Of a stretch of 33,595 nt of DNA, positions 22,166 through 31,469 are shown in pieces. Position 1 is the stretch's first letter, and every line of letters begins with the position of its first letter. Under the pieces are notes generated by a model. It had not been told where the DNA came from and did not search any database. It saw nothing but the letters and a program-made list of their open reading frames with translations. The position numbers and the translations under genes are program-made. The stretch covers positions 1 through 33,595 of IMG/VR virus record IMGVR_UViG_3300009104_000068, one strand, 5' to 3'. The DNA comes from a virus.

Positions 22166-22549
22166 CTATATCTCTTGGGTTATAGTAAAGCCAACAGAAT
22201 AGATATTATAAGATGTTTGAGAAAACTTTAAACTTTCATCGTCAAATCTTACAGTATAAGAAGTTGAACCTGAATCGGGCGAAAAAGTAAAGGTTTCTTT
22301 CCTTCCTTTCACTGCGTTAAACAACGCTTCTAATTTTGTTCTGTCTGCTGCAATAAGGTTGGTATAGTTCATTTCCCACTGTAATTGTTTACTATATCGT
22401 TCATTGGTATAAATTTTTCCACCGTAAGCCTTGCTAACCGTAATCCCCTCATATCCTGTGTTATAAGATACATCCATATCAGGATTTCTTGATGGGGTAT
22501 AATTGGCATAGTTGCCACCGTATGTGAATCTAACTCCTGTAAATGCCAT
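22166..22549 (-). CDS. Minor tail protein
   Basis: 127 residues, beta-rich (GVRFTYGGNYANYTPSRNPD, KETFTFSPDSGSTSYTVRFDDESLKFSQ). The final part resembles distal tail or lambda gpM-like minor tail proteins (FTFSPDSG...VRFDDESLKF). It is the last gene of the tail operon and convergent with the early genes, with a 39-nt gap lacking a clear terminator. Likely at the tail tip or tube end. Confidence 0.6.
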   Translation of the reverse strand: MAFTGVRFTYGGNYANYTPSRNPDMDVSYNTGYEGITVSKAYGGKIYTNERYSKQLQWEMNYTNLIAADRTKLEALFNAVKGRKETFTFSPDSGSTSYTVRFDDESLKFSQTSYNIYSVGFTITQEI

Positions 22550-22557
22550 AATTCTCC

Positions 22558-25110
22558 TTAATAAATTTCGTATGCACTCACGCTTAATTTACCAATAGTT
22601 CGTGAGGTTTGTGTAATTATAAAATAGGTTTTATACCAATTTTTTCCAAATGGACTTTTCTTTGTTGTAACAATTCTTATAATATCGCCTACTTCTAAAC
22701 TATAAAAAGACGGATTTACTATGTCCATACTTATTTTTAGTTTTGGTTCTCCTATTAGATTGTTATAATAAGTATAATAATTGCTGCTCAATGTTCCAAG
22801 CGTGTCAAAAGGATGTTTAACCTCTTTAATGTCTTCCGTAAATACATTATAGTTTGTTCTTGTTGTTGCGTTTGTATAGTCTGCTGTTTCTAAATATTCT
22901 CCACTTTTTGCAGGGTTTTTATGATAGTTCATTCTCCACTTTGTAACCATATCGCTAAAAGATGTATGCGATACCTGAAGGTTTGCAAAATCTTCTTCGT
23001 CTATGTTTCCGTGTGGAAAAATTACTTTAAAAACCTTTACTCCTGCTGCATAACTTCCACCTACAAGGGTTGTTATAGGTTGAAGGTTTCTTTCAACAAA
23101 AACTGCCTGTGTTGTGGTGTAAGGTCCAAGTGCATCTGTTACCTTCATATATTCAAAAGCATCATCACTTGCAACGGTGTGTGCTATACATAAAATATCT
23201 CCAACGCTAACACCAACGCCCGAATTTTCAAGGGTTATGGTAAAGCTGGTGTCTGTAGAAGAAGTAATTGGGCTTGATGCATTAATCGTTCCCCACTCAG
23301 AAAGATATGGAGATGTTGTAGAAACCGTTTCACTTCTTGCTAAATCGTGTGGACTAAGATATTGATAGTTTCCATCTGCCTTAATTCTTCCTATAAAGAA
23401 ACCATAGTGTTGTAGTTCGCTTAATACATCTTCTAATTTTTTAACACTGTTTAGCCAGTAGTTCATTTTGCCTTGTGCAGTATTTAGTTCAAAATATGTT
23501 TTTAAAACAGTATAGTCTGCTGGTGCACTTGAAGTAAAAAGCGATGAATCTGCAAAGGTTTCACACAAATATCTATGTGCTTGTAGTGGGCGTGTAATGG
23601 TTTCGCTATCTAACTGTAGTCCGTTATCAGAAGAATATAATTCCTTAATTTCGTTTTTTAGTTCTGTGTCTGACTGAACCGTAGAGTTGTCCAAGACAAG
23701 TTTTGTTGTTGCCTCTACTATACAACCCGTTGTTGCAACTGTTGCACTTCCACTTAGGGCGTTGTTATTTCCACCACCTACTTCAGGTGGGTCAGGACCA
23801 TCAAACTTTACCTCAAAAGTAATATCTATCTTTTGTGGCATATTGCCCGTGTTGTCGCTATCGCTTGATGTTTGTAGTTCTTGTGTAAGATATGTATTGC
23901 TTAAAGAAGCAGAAAGTCCATTTACTGTTGCAGTATGTATAGTAAATGTTTCATCTACTGCAGCATCTTCTTTCCAATAAACACCTGCCATTACTTTGAC
24001 AGTATTAATATTTCCAGTTGTTGTTCCGTTTTGGGCAAGGGTAAGACTGTAGGCAAACGGAATTTTTAACACAATAGACGAAGGGGTGTGTCTTAGTGTT
24101 CCAAAGTTTTCTAATGTAAACACTTTAGAATATGTTTCTTCCTCAGCAGACGCTTCAGACGCAGAAACTGATATTGTTGCTGAGTGGTTATTGCTTACCG
24201 TAAAGTGTGAACTTGTTAAAAACAATAATTGTTTTATATCTCTCTCTAAGTCTATATCAGTTGTTCGTGCATAAACTGTTCCCTCTTGTGCTTTAATTGG
24301 GGAATTGCTACCCGATGTTACCACTCCCTCAAGAGAGTTTAGTTGAGCCATTCTTTCAGATGTTTGAATTGAGCTTGAAATAGTATCATAAGCAAACCGT
24401 TCTAATTGTTCTTCGTAATAATGTAATAATGTATTGTTTGTGTCCGTTACAGCAGCACCGTTGTCTGCGTGTAAAGCATATACTTTTCCATTGGCAACCT
24501 TTTCAACCTGAACAGGATAGGTTTCTGTAAAAAAGCTGTGTGCATATAAAGGCTTCCCACTTGCACTTGCTGTGTTTGTGTATTCTCCAAACACAATAGG
24601 AGAATAAAGTCCATTTTCTGATATTGCTTGTGGAATGGTAATGTCTTTAAAAGGGTTGTGTCCACTTATTTGTAGTGTAACTTTGTTCTCAGAAGTTTGA
24701 ACTGCTCTTAACCTTCCTTTAAACAATAACAACATATTCCCTTCCGTGCTATCATTTGCTAACTGTGAATATACACGAACTTCCCTATTGATATAATAGT
24801 TAGTTCCAAAAAGTATTTCTTCTTCAAGTGGAGTGCTGCTTCCCAATGTAACATTTCCACAAGTAGTAAAAGAAAAGTTTGCAACCGAAACAGAAATGTT
24901 AGACAAAGATGCTTTTCCAGCAACCAGGTCAATGCTTTCTCTAATTGTAGGAACATTGGTTATTGCCCCCTTATAAGCAATAGAATTAACGGTAGTATCA
25001 GATACGGATAAGGCTAAAAAGTTTCCATCTTCATTATAAACTCTTACAAGGTAATTTTCTTGTATGTGTTGTCCTAAATTAGAATTGTATGTGCTTGGAA
25101 ACGATAACAT
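22558..25110 (-). CDS. Tail tip / central tail protein
   Basis: 850 residues, second largest complete gene. The N-terminal part (LVRVYNEDGNFLALSVSD then IRESIDLVAGKASLSNISVSVANFSF) resembles the hub start of tail-tip proteins. A middle part is Thr/Ser-rich with beta repeats. The C-terminal region (VSHTSFSDMVTKWRMNYHKNPA...LEVGDIIRIVTTKKSPFGKNWY) resembles baseplate hub modules. It overlaps the tape measure stop codon by 1 nt and probably forms the tail tip structure contacting the host. No protease or hydrolase motif is seen. Confidence 0.65.
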   Translation of the reverse strand: MLSFPSTYNSNLGQHIQENYLVRVYNEDGNFLALSVSDTTVNSIAYKGAITNVPTIRESIDLVAGKASLSNISVSVANFSFTTCGNVTLGSSTPLEEEILFGTNYYINREVRVYSQLANDSTEGNMLLLFKGRLRAVQTSENKVTLQISGHNPFKDITIPQAISENGLYSPIVFGEYTNTASASGKPLYAHSFFTETYPVQVEKVANGKVYALHADNGAAVTDTNNTLLHYYEEQLERFAYDTISSSIQTSERMAQLNSLEGVVTSGSNSPIKAQEGTVYARTTDIDLERDIKQLLFLTSSHFTVSNNHSATISVSASEASAEEETYSKVFTLENFGTLRHTPSSIVLKIPFAYSLTLAQNGTTTGNINTVKVMAGVYWKEDAAVDETFTIHTATVNGLSASLSNTYLTQELQTSSDSDNTGNMPQKIDITFEVKFDGPDPPEVGGGNNNALSGSATVATTGCIVEATTKLVLDNSTVQSDTELKNEIKELYSSDNGLQLDSETITRPLQAHRYLCETFADSSLFTSSAPADYTVLKTYFELNTAQGKMNYWLNSVKKLEDVLSELQHYGFFIGRIKADGNYQYLSPHDLARSETVSTTSPYLSEWGTINASSPITSSTDTSFTITLENSGVGVSVGDILCIAHTVASDDAFEYMKVTDALGPYTTTQAVFVERNLQPITTLVGGSYAAGVKVFKVIFPHGNIDEEDFANLQVSHTSFSDMVTKWRMNYHKNPAKSGEYLETADYTNATTRTNYNVFTEDIKEVKHPFDTLGTLSSNYYTYYNNLIGEPKLKISMDIVNPSFYSLEVGDIIRIVTTKKSPFGKNWYKTYFIITQTSRTIGKLSVSAYEIY

Positions 25111-27581
25111 TATGCAAGGTTAAGTTTCCCTGCCTCTTTAATCTTTGGAATAATAACATCTAATATGGTATCATCAACCAGTGGGGCAGATATGTTAATG
25201 TTTATTGTTTGTGATGGGCTACCAACGCTTGTTCTTTGTTTTCCACTAAGGGGTTGGACAGTTACTCTTTCTGCACCACTTTCTCCAACAAGCATTGGTG
25301 TTGCACCTGAAGTAATAAAGCTACCACCTACTGCAAACTTTGGTGCAGGTTGTTGTCTTATTAGATTAACTTGAGCAGTTCCTAACGCAGCAACCATAGC
25401 AGCATAAATAGGATTAACGTCTAATGCTGCAGTATAAGCTTTAGCAGTATTCATTATGGCGTTTGCAATATTAGAGAGTTTATTAATCTTAAAGTTTTTT
25501 AATCTTTCACTTCTGAATTTTTGAGAAATTTTGTTTTCCATTACTTCTCGTTTTTCCTGCGTTGCGTTTTCATAGTCTGACGTTGCCTTTAATGCTTCCA
25601 TTTCTCTTTGCATTTTTTCCTGTGTAAGCTGTTCTCTCGCACTGGCAAAGTTTTGGAACGAACCCATCACAGAATCAAGAGCCTGTTGCCACATAGGGAG
25701 TGCTTCGTCTGCACCCTCTTTCATACCTTCCATCCACTTATCAAATTCTTCTTTGGTCATTCTTGTTTGTATACCAAGCTGTTTCATAAGTTCTGCATAT
25801 AAAGTTCCATCTCCTGTAACAAAAATCTGTTCTAATGTAAAACCTTTTGTGATTGCAGTAATAAGGTCAAATTCTGCACCAATACCACGCATTGCCTTAG
25901 CAAACTCTTGTAAGTCATCAATCCTATCTAATTCTTTTTGTATAGCATCATTAGACATTCCCTTGTTTGTTAGGGCATAATATTTTGCAACTTCAATAGT
26001 AAGTTGTTCGTGAGCATCAAGCGTTTTTTCTGTCAAGGTTTTATTGTAGTCTTCTTGAGCTTTCTTTGCTGACTTAATTGCCTTAACATTTTCTTTTAAC
26101 TTTCTTATATAGCTGTCATATTTAAGTTCCATTGTAACAAGGGCTCTTATTGCAGAATACATAGCAGGTGTTTTTTCTTCTTCTGATAATTTTACCCATT
26201 CTTGTTCTATCATTAGGGATTTTTTTCTTCGTTCAAGTTCTCTTTGTTCTATTCTTGACAAACCAGCAAGTTCAGCAGATTCTAACTTTATAGCATTGAT
26301 TTTTAATTCTGAACTAATCTTCATTGCGAGTGTTTGGTCATCATACTTGTCAACAAGGTCTTGGATTGCTTGTGCTTGTTTATCAATTTCTTCTGTGAGT
26401 GATTTAGTAGCACCAACTCCATCTCTTGTTGTTTGCCAAAGCTTTGCTTCTCTTATGTTTGCAGTTACCATAATTGTTGATAACAAAGCTACAACACCAG
26501 CAAGAGGATTTAGAGCAGCTTTTAATGTTATTGTAGCAGTAGTCCAAATCCTTGTCCAATTAACTGCTATTTTATATGCAACTACAACTCCACCAACAAC
26601 AATAATCAAATCTCTCAATGTTTTCATAACAACTTGAACAACTAACTCATTGTTGTTTAACCACCTAAACATATCTGTAAGAGCTTCTATTATTGGAAGA
26701 AGGTTTTTTATTAATTCTTCTCCCATTAGTTCTGCAACATCTCCTGCTTCCATACCGAGAGCATTAAAACCACCTTCTGCTGTTTCTCTCATCACTTCCA
26801 TCAGCTTATCATATTGTGTTTCTGCTGCTTCTAAGATAACATTCTGAGCAGTCATTATGTCGTTTTGTTCTCCTGCTTGTTTCATCATCTCTACTTGTGC
26901 TTCACTAAAAGTAAATCCTGATTTTGCTAATGCAGTATACATCTTTACAGGGTCTTGAAGTGCTTTCCCTAATTGAATTGTAACGCTTCTCATTTGTTCG
27001 TAGGTAGGAATGCCTTGTGCCTGTGCAATAGACATATTTTGAATAGCTACCATAGTTCTTTCAAACACTGGTTCTCCAACATTGGTAAAGGTTAATAGTA
27101 GGGCAGCAACCTTATTGTTTACCTCATCTGAAACAACACCTACTCCTTGTAGTCGTTTTGTTAATTCTAAAACCGTTTCAGACGACACTCCTGCTGCACC
27201 ACCAGTAGAACGAATTGCAGCTTCTACCCTTCTTTCAGAACTTTCCTGTTCAAAAGCAGCTTTTGTTAGTCTTCCTATGGTTTGTGAATATAAGCCTATT
27301 GCAAAAACAGTCAATAGTAATTTAGAACGGAAAACTGAGAAACTACTCGCACCTTCAAGAATTGCACTGTTCATATTTCTTTGGTTTCTCATCGCCATCA
27401 CACCAGTAGAGATTTGTTTCTTTTGTTCTACAGTAGTTAGCTTTAGAGCCTTTCCAAGTTTTGAATGAGCTTGTGTAAGCCCTGTTGCTGCTCTTGATAG
27501 GTTCTCAATAGCAACCTTTAATTCATTCTCCCCAACTGCCTTAAAATGAATCTTTATATTATTTGATGTTGGTTTTGGCAT
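25110..27581 (-). CDS. Tape measure protein
   Basis: 823 residues, the length-setting tail protein. N-terminal alpha-helical part, hydrophobic segments near residues 85-105 (SKLLLTVFAIGLYSQ), 325-350 (LRDLIIVVGGVVVAYKIAV) and about 365-380 (LAGVVALLSTIMVTA), then a long coiled-coil (RIEQRELERRKKSLMIEQEW). The C-terminus has the characteristic ATPMLVGESGAERVTVQPL. By the usual relation of about 1.5 angstrom per residue, the tail would be about 120 nm, an inference only. Follows the frameshifted chaperone gene as in lambda. Confidence 0.88.
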   Translation of the reverse strand: MPKPTSNNIKIHFKAVGENELKVAIENLSRAATGLTQAHSKLGKALKLTTVEQKKQISTGVMAMRNQRNMNSAILEGASSFSVFRSKLLLTVFAIGLYSQTIGRLTKAAFEQESSERRVEAAIRSTGGAAGVSSETVLELTKRLQGVGVVSDEVNNKVAALLLTFTNVGEPVFERTMVAIQNMSIAQAQGIPTYEQMRSVTIQLGKALQDPVKMYTALAKSGFTFSEAQVEMMKQAGEQNDIMTAQNVILEAAETQYDKLMEVMRETAEGGFNALGMEAGDVAELMGEELIKNLLPIIEALTDMFRWLNNNELVVQVVMKTLRDLIIVVGGVVVAYKIAVNWTRIWTTATITLKAALNPLAGVVALLSTIMVTANIREAKLWQTTRDGVGATKSLTEEIDKQAQAIQDLVDKYDDQTLAMKISSELKINAIKLESAELAGLSRIEQRELERRKKSLMIEQEWVKLSEEEKTPAMYSAIRALVTMELKYDSYIRKLKENVKAIKSAKKAQEDYNKTLTEKTLDAHEQLTIEVAKYYALTNKGMSNDAIQKELDRIDDLQEFAKAMRGIGAEFDLITAITKGFTLEQIFVTGDGTLYAELMKQLGIQTRMTKEEFDKWMEGMKEGADEALPMWQQALDSVMGSFQNFASAREQLTQEKMQREMEALKATSDYENATQEKREVMENKISQKFRSERLKNFKINKLSNIANAIMNTAKAYTAALDVNPIYAAMVAALGTAQVNLIRQQPAPKFAVGGSFITSGATPMLVGESGAERVTVQPLSGKQRTSVGSPSQTININISAPLVDDTILDVIIPKIKEAGKLNLA

Positions 27582-28029
27582 CTCTTTCCTGTTGTCTACT
27601 TATAATATTTTTAATAAAAAAACTTTTATCTATCCACTTTCTTGGATGATTCCCATAGTGCCCTTCATAAGCAGGAACACTAAATTCGCTACAATACGAA
27701 TACTTATTTATATCTTTCTGTGCATCATTAGAATATAGAAATCTTTTACAAGCAAAAAAAGGCAGTTGTCCAAAAACAGCTTCTGCTACATTGAACTTCT
27801 TGCCTTTTTCTTTATTGACTTGCAATACTTCTGAAATTATGTCATCAACAACCTCTTGAACATCGCCATCTTTGGTAAATTCCTTCATAGGATATTTACC
27901 ATTCTTTTTTATAGGGCTTTGTGCTTCGTAAGGGTATTTGTTGTATCTACACCCTTCACAACCACCTATACACTCAGGGCTTCTATAAGAAAGCAATACA
28001 TTATACTCAAGGGTATAGGCTTCTACTCC
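27559..28029 (-). CDS. Tail chaperone T extension, reached by -1 frameshift
   Basis: This frame has no ATG; its first possible initiator is a TTG at 27996. It stays open back through the end of the G-like gene, so a -1 slip at CTG-GGG-GAG would give a fusion of 88 residues from G plus 156 from here (about 244 in all). This matches the universal G/G-T tail chaperone plan before the tape measure gene. The T part contains a Cys motif SPECIGGCEGCRYNKYP and ends KTNIK, overlapping the tape measure start by 23 nt. The Cys cluster is unlike usual T domains. Confidence 0.75.
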   Translation of the reverse strand, partial: GVEAYTLEYNVLLSYRSPECIGGCEGCRYNKYPYEAQSPIKKNGKYPMKEFTKDGDVQEVVDDIISEVLQVNKEKGKKFNVAEAVFGQLPFFACKRFLYSNDAQKDINKYSYCSEFSVPAYEGHYGNHPRKWIDKSFFIKNIISRQQERDAKTNIK

Positions 28030-28292
28030 CCCAGCGTTTGATGTTCCCTAATTTTTAAAGCAAGTTCGTTTTTTTCTTCTTCAGTTAAACCTTTTATAAA
28101 TTTATCTGTTGAACCTTTAACGCCTTTTCTAATCCAAGCAGTTCGTGCTGCAGACATATTCTTTACTGTTGATAAACCATCTCCGTCAGTATGAATGGTT
28201 GTAACATCATTACATAAATCAATTTCGTCTACAGACATTTCTAATAATACGACTTCTTTTCCTGAAGCCAACTTAAACTTCTTATTTGCCAT
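28023..28292 (-). CDS. Tail assembly chaperone (G-like)
   Basis: 89 residues: KFKLASGKEVVLLEMSVDEIDL is the usual start of G-type tail chaperones (a short beta part followed by an Asp/Glu-rich helix). It sits between tail tube and tape measure genes. It binds the tape measure during assembly and is not part of the virion. A -1 slip at its last codons yields the longer G-T product. Confidence 0.7.
   Translation of the reverse strand: MANKKFKLASGKEVVLLEMSVDEIDLCNDVTTIHTDGDGLSTVKNMSAARTAWIRKGVKGSTDKFIKGLTEEEKNELALKIREHQTLGE
28026..28034 (-). promoter_or_regulatory. Programmed -1 frameshift site (CTG GGG GAG)
   Basis: Five G in a row just before the G stop codon TAG. A P-site tRNA on GGG can slip one base back onto GGG. 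It is not the usual XXXYYYZ heptamer, so slippage may act on one tRNA only. Confidence 0.6.
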
Positions 28293-28307
28293 TATTTCTC
28301 CTTACTA

Positions 28308-29354
28308 TTAAGATGCAGGTCGGCATCTAATTAAATAACCACTACCAGCATCAATCATTTTAATTGTAGCACTCAACTTTAAATAATCTCCTTCGTCAAA
28401 AGAAACTTCTTGTATAATTCCTGCTGGAATATCAAATCCCAAATCAGTTGCACTTGCAAAAGTTCCGTTATTTGCCAATGTTAAAGCACCTGATGAAACA
28501 TCAGTTAGCAATCTGCTATCATTAAACCAAGTATCTACATTGGTATCATATTTAACTGTAACTGCTGATGTGATGTTTAGATTAGGAACTCCTCTAAGAT
28601 ATTTCTCAGGTGTTCCTTCAAAGCCACCGTCTGATTTGTTTCCTAAAAATGCAACAGGGTTTTCAATATTCAATTCCCAGCTATCAACAATCACATCTTG
28701 GTTATACACTTTTTTGTCTTGTGTGAAATTTGCAAGATATTTAAAGTTTGTTGAAAAGTCAGAAAACCCTGAAAGCTTTGCTGCTCCAACTGAACTTAAA
28801 CTGTTTCTTGATTGAGCAGTGAACTCAAAATTAATTCTTCCACCGTTTTCTTGTGAGTTAGCACTAAGTTTTAAGTTCGTGATAATTGCACCACTGAATC
28901 TATATGAAGAATTGAAGTCTGCCAATCCATTGATAGCAATAGACACTGTGTTGTGTGAGCCACCAGCTACTCCGTGAGCAAAGGCTTCGTGTTCATATCC
29001 CGACACAAGTGTTATGAAGTTTGCCACATCGTTTCCTGCTGTAGAAGAAGCAACTTCTACTCCAAGAGCATTTTCTAAAAGTATTTGAGCTAAATCATTA
29101 GTCCAAACACCTGACACTGATATTTCGTGGACTGCACCTTCTTCGTGTCTTAAAAGGTCTTCTGAGTTTACTACACGCCCAGTCGTTCCACTTCTTTGTT
29201 CCATAACTCTCAAGTCATTCCAAGTAGGCATACTTATTCCTTCTACTTCTATTGCTTTAAAAGTGTTTGCTGCAGGGAAATCTCCAGCAGCAGTTTCCTG
29301 AGCAATTAATACCTGAAACTCTTTAGGATTATGGGCTTTGTTTTGTAACGCCAT
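28308..29354 (-). CDS. Major tail (tube) protein
   Basis: 348 residues, beta-rich, with EFQVLIAQETAAGDFPAANTFKAIEVEGISMPTW at the start and tail-tube-like FEGTPEKYLRG. Two repeating parts (VSGVWTNDLAQILL; YLANFTQDKKVY) and a final KLSATIKMIDAGSGYLIRCR. The gene order (terminators, tube, chaperone, tape measure) supports the tube assignment, and its length allows an extra surface domain. Strong AAGGAG ribosome site lies in the preceding gene. Confidence 0.75.
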   Translation of the reverse strand: MALQNKAHNPKEFQVLIAQETAAGDFPAANTFKAIEVEGISMPTWNDLRVMEQRSGTTGRVVNSEDLLRHEEGAVHEISVSGVWTNDLAQILLENALGVEVASSTAGNDVANFITLVSGYEHEAFAHGVAGGSHNTVSIAINGLADFNSSYRFSGAIITNLKLSANSQENGGRINFEFTAQSRNSLSSVGAAKLSGFSDFSTNFKYLANFTQDKKVYNQDVIVDSWELNIENPVAFLGNKSDGGFEGTPEKYLRGVPNLNITSAVTVKYDTNVDTWFNDSRLLTDVSSGALTLANNGTFASATDLGFDIPAGIIQEVSFDEGDYLKLSATIKMIDAGSGYLIRCRPAS

Positions 29355-29355
29355 A

Positions 29356-29535
29356 TTACTTTATCTCCTTCTTAGGTTTCTTTTCTTTTCCTTTAACTAA
29401 TTCCACTTTACCTATTAAGCTTCTTGGAACTACATCTAATTCTACTTCTTTGCCTTTCATAAGCTTATCATACACATCTTTATTTATTGCAGATAGTTTG
29501 TTGATTGGCAAATCTTCTTTTAATTTATATTTCAT
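29356..29535 (-). CDS. 59-residue small protein
   Basis: ATG at 29535, stop at 29356-29358, filling the gap between the second terminator-like gene and the tail tube gene. It starts MKYKLKEDLPINKLSAINKD and ends in a Lys-rich run. Its last codons carry the AAGGAG ribosome site of the tube gene. Unknown family, perhaps a tail assembly accessory protein. Confidence 0.65.
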   Translation of the reverse strand: MKYKLKEDLPINKLSAINKDVYDKLMKGKEVELDVVPRSLIGKVELVKGKEKKPKKEIK

Positions 29536-29543
29536 AGTCTATC

Positions 29544-30062
29544 CTAATTTAAAATTACAAAATTTTCATTGTTGCTTGTTATCAAATAGTTTCCATTGCT
29601 ATCTAAAAAGTATCCAAACACTTGATAAGATAATGGTATTTTAACGCTATAATTTATCCTTGAAACAAGCAAATTATCAACAAATACTTCTTCGTTTTCT
29701 TTTATATTAAATTCTATGTCTTCTACTCGCCCATCAAAATAGTTGTTTCCATCCCTTCTGTTCTCAAATAAAACCTGTTCTATTCTGTTGGTTATGTCTG
29801 TAAGCAGGTTTTGAGCATTTACATTTCTGTTCCTTGTATTGACATAAACATTTACAGAAAGTTCAACCTCATTTAACAGGCTTTTCATTTTTGAACCAAC
29901 ATCTCTAATAGAGTTGATAAAAATTCTTATATGAGAACTACGGTGTTTTTTATATTCTTCCCCTATATAAACAGGTAAAGCACCACCATATTCTGTTCTT
30001 AAATCAGTTCTAATTTTACTCAAAACTCTATCGTATGTGTAGTTTGTTGGACTATAAGCCAT
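29544..30062 (-). CDS. Tail terminator-like protein, second copy
   Basis: 172 residues. Shares with the upstream protein a VYIGEEYKKHRSSHIRI element (VYVSEEYKRKGNQSIRV there), a hydrophobic strand in the middle and a RIEQVL helix. It has a C-terminal extension (FGYFLDSNGNYLITSNNENFV). Both copies fit the small ring proteins that cap the tail tube or join it to the head. Tandem duplication with divergence is likely. Confidence 0.6.
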   Translation of the reverse strand: MAYSPTNYTYDRVLSKIRTDLRTEYGGALPVYIGEEYKKHRSSHIRIFINSIRDVGSKMKSLLNEVELSVNVYVNTRNRNVNAQNLLTDITNRIEQVLFENRRDGNNYFDGRVEDIEFNIKENEEVFVDNLLVSRINYSVKIPLSYQVFGYFLDSNGNYLITSNNENFVILN

Positions 30063-30063
30063 A

Positions 30064-30498
30064 TTATCCTTTTAACAATGAAAGAGAAATAAAGAGGGTA
30101 GCTGTTTGCAACCCATTTACATTTTCTTCTTTTCCTTCTAATTGATTCAAATTAATTGAATTTATTTTAAAATCTAAAAAATCTCTTGTTCCATCATAAG
30201 CAAGAAGCACTTGTTCAAGCCTGTGAAGGTTATAAAAAAAATCTTTATAAGACAAGTCGGTCATTGCACCAACAATACAATACATCTTTATTTCTACATT
30301 ATAACTATTAAGGAACTTGTTGTCATTTATTTCATTAAAGCTTTGACCAACAATCCCAACTCTTATAGACTGATTTCCTTTTCGCTTATATTCTTCTGAA
30401 ACATAAACATTAAACGAAGGGGAAAACTCATCCCGAATATTATCTGCAAGAACACCTACAACATCTTCATTCCAAACCTTTGTATATGCAGTAGCCAT
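30064..30498 (-). CDS. Tail terminator-like protein, first copy
   Basis: 144 residues, mixed alpha/beta (VWNEDVVGVLADNIRDEF, then VYVSEEYKRKGNQSIRV, YNVEIKMYCIVG, LHRLEQVLLAYDG). Size and position between head-tail adaptor and tail tube genes fit the tail terminator (lambda gpU/HK97 type). One nucleotide separates it from its paralogue. Confidence 0.6.
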   Translation of the reverse strand: MATAYTKVWNEDVVGVLADNIRDEFSPSFNVYVSEEYKRKGNQSIRVGIVGQSFNEINDNKFLNSYNVEIKMYCIVGAMTDLSYKDFFYNLHRLEQVLLAYDGTRDFLDFKINSINLNQLEGKEENVNGLQTATLFISLSLLKG

Positions 30499-30500
30499 TT

Positions 30501-31469
30501 CTACTTAAAGATATTGTATCTTACTCTCCTGCTTCCGTGTCTTGTCATAGATACGGTTCGTATTCCTGCATTGTCGGTATGTTCGTGCCTTCCCATTACT
30601 TCAACTTCCCATTCATCGTTTTGGGTCGCAGTAGAATTATCTGCAGAACCTTGAAAACGAATTTGTAAGCCACCAGCAAGGGATTGGTAATCTCCATTAA
30701 CAGTTTGGTTTTCTATAACTAATTTATTTTTTAATCCATCGCTATCTTTTGCATACACAGAATACTTTGCAGTGCCAATCGCACCTGCAGTCGTGATTAT
30801 AACTTTTACCCTGTCATAAGTTCCTGAATACTCTCCCCTTGTATCAACAAGGTTTAAAGCACCACTTACAGAAACCTTAGAAACATTGCCTTGCGACATA
30901 TCCCCCGATGTTTGATAATCAAGCTTTACCCTACCTTCGTTTAAGTCTTCTATGTTTAAGTCTGCTTCTTCTGACATAGCAATAGCGATTTCGCTATCAG
31001 GTTCGTGTGCCTTTACCATAAAAGACGCAGCAAGTAAAGCTACAGTTCTTTTTACAAAATAATCATAAGAGCCATCAGGCTTAATAAACATTTCTTTTGG
31101 AAGGGTAGAATCTACCTTAGAGTTAAAATACGCAGTTGCGTTTCCAATCATTCTTGTTTTGAATGTGCTACTATCTTCTCCTGCTTCCATTAATAGGTTT
31201 TTAGGGTTTGACGCACTGTTATAATAATAAACAGTGTCTGTTGTAGAATTATAATACCACTCTCCGTTGGTATCTACTGCTGAAGCAGAACTTTGTGCAG
31301 CACCTAAGTTTGCACCATCTGCAAACAGTTGAGTTACTAACCCTGAATTTTCTGCTTTATATCTGCTTCCTGAATCTTGCACCCATCCATATATGATGCT
31401 CTTGCTGTCAAATTCATCAATATTTGGATAAATGTCGTATAAATCTCTTTCTGTTATATAATTAGCCAT
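30501..31469 (-). CDS. Head-tail connector/adaptor (gp36-like start)
   Basis: 322 residues. The first 30 residues (NYITERDLYDIYPNIDEFD) resemble the DUF1320/gp36-like or gp6-type adaptor start. There is an inserted beta domain (about 45-95), a helical part with KRTVALLAASFMVKAHEPDSE (about 140-160), typical of adaptors, and a long beta-rich C-terminal domain (195-310) not usual for these short proteins. It is probably an extended adaptor with surface domains. It overlaps the endolysin gene by 8 nt. Confidence 0.6.
   Translation of the reverse strand: MANYITERDLYDIYPNIDEFDSKSIIYGWVQDSGSRYKAENSGLVTQLFADGANLGAAQSSASAVDTNGEWYYNSTTDTVYYYNSASNPKNLLMEAGEDSSTFKTRMIGNATAYFNSKVDSTLPKEMFIKPDGSYDYFVKRTVALLAASFMVKAHEPDSEIAIAMSEEADLNIEDLNEGRVKLDYQTSGDMSQGNVSKVSVSGALNLVDTRGEYSGTYDRVKVIITTAGAIGTAKYSVYAKDSDGLKNKLVIENQTVNGDYQSLAGGLQIRFQGSADNSTATQNDEWEVEVMGRHEHTDNAGIRTVSMTRHGSRRVRYNIFK

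Noticed and set aside
25165-27468. Plus-strand frames inside the tape measure gene
   Set aside because: They are antisense shadows with no ribosome sites and no protein-like pattern.
27559-27996. Independent gene from TTG at 27996
   Set aside because: No ribosome site, and the frame is open upstream through the G gene; a frameshift fusion explains it better.
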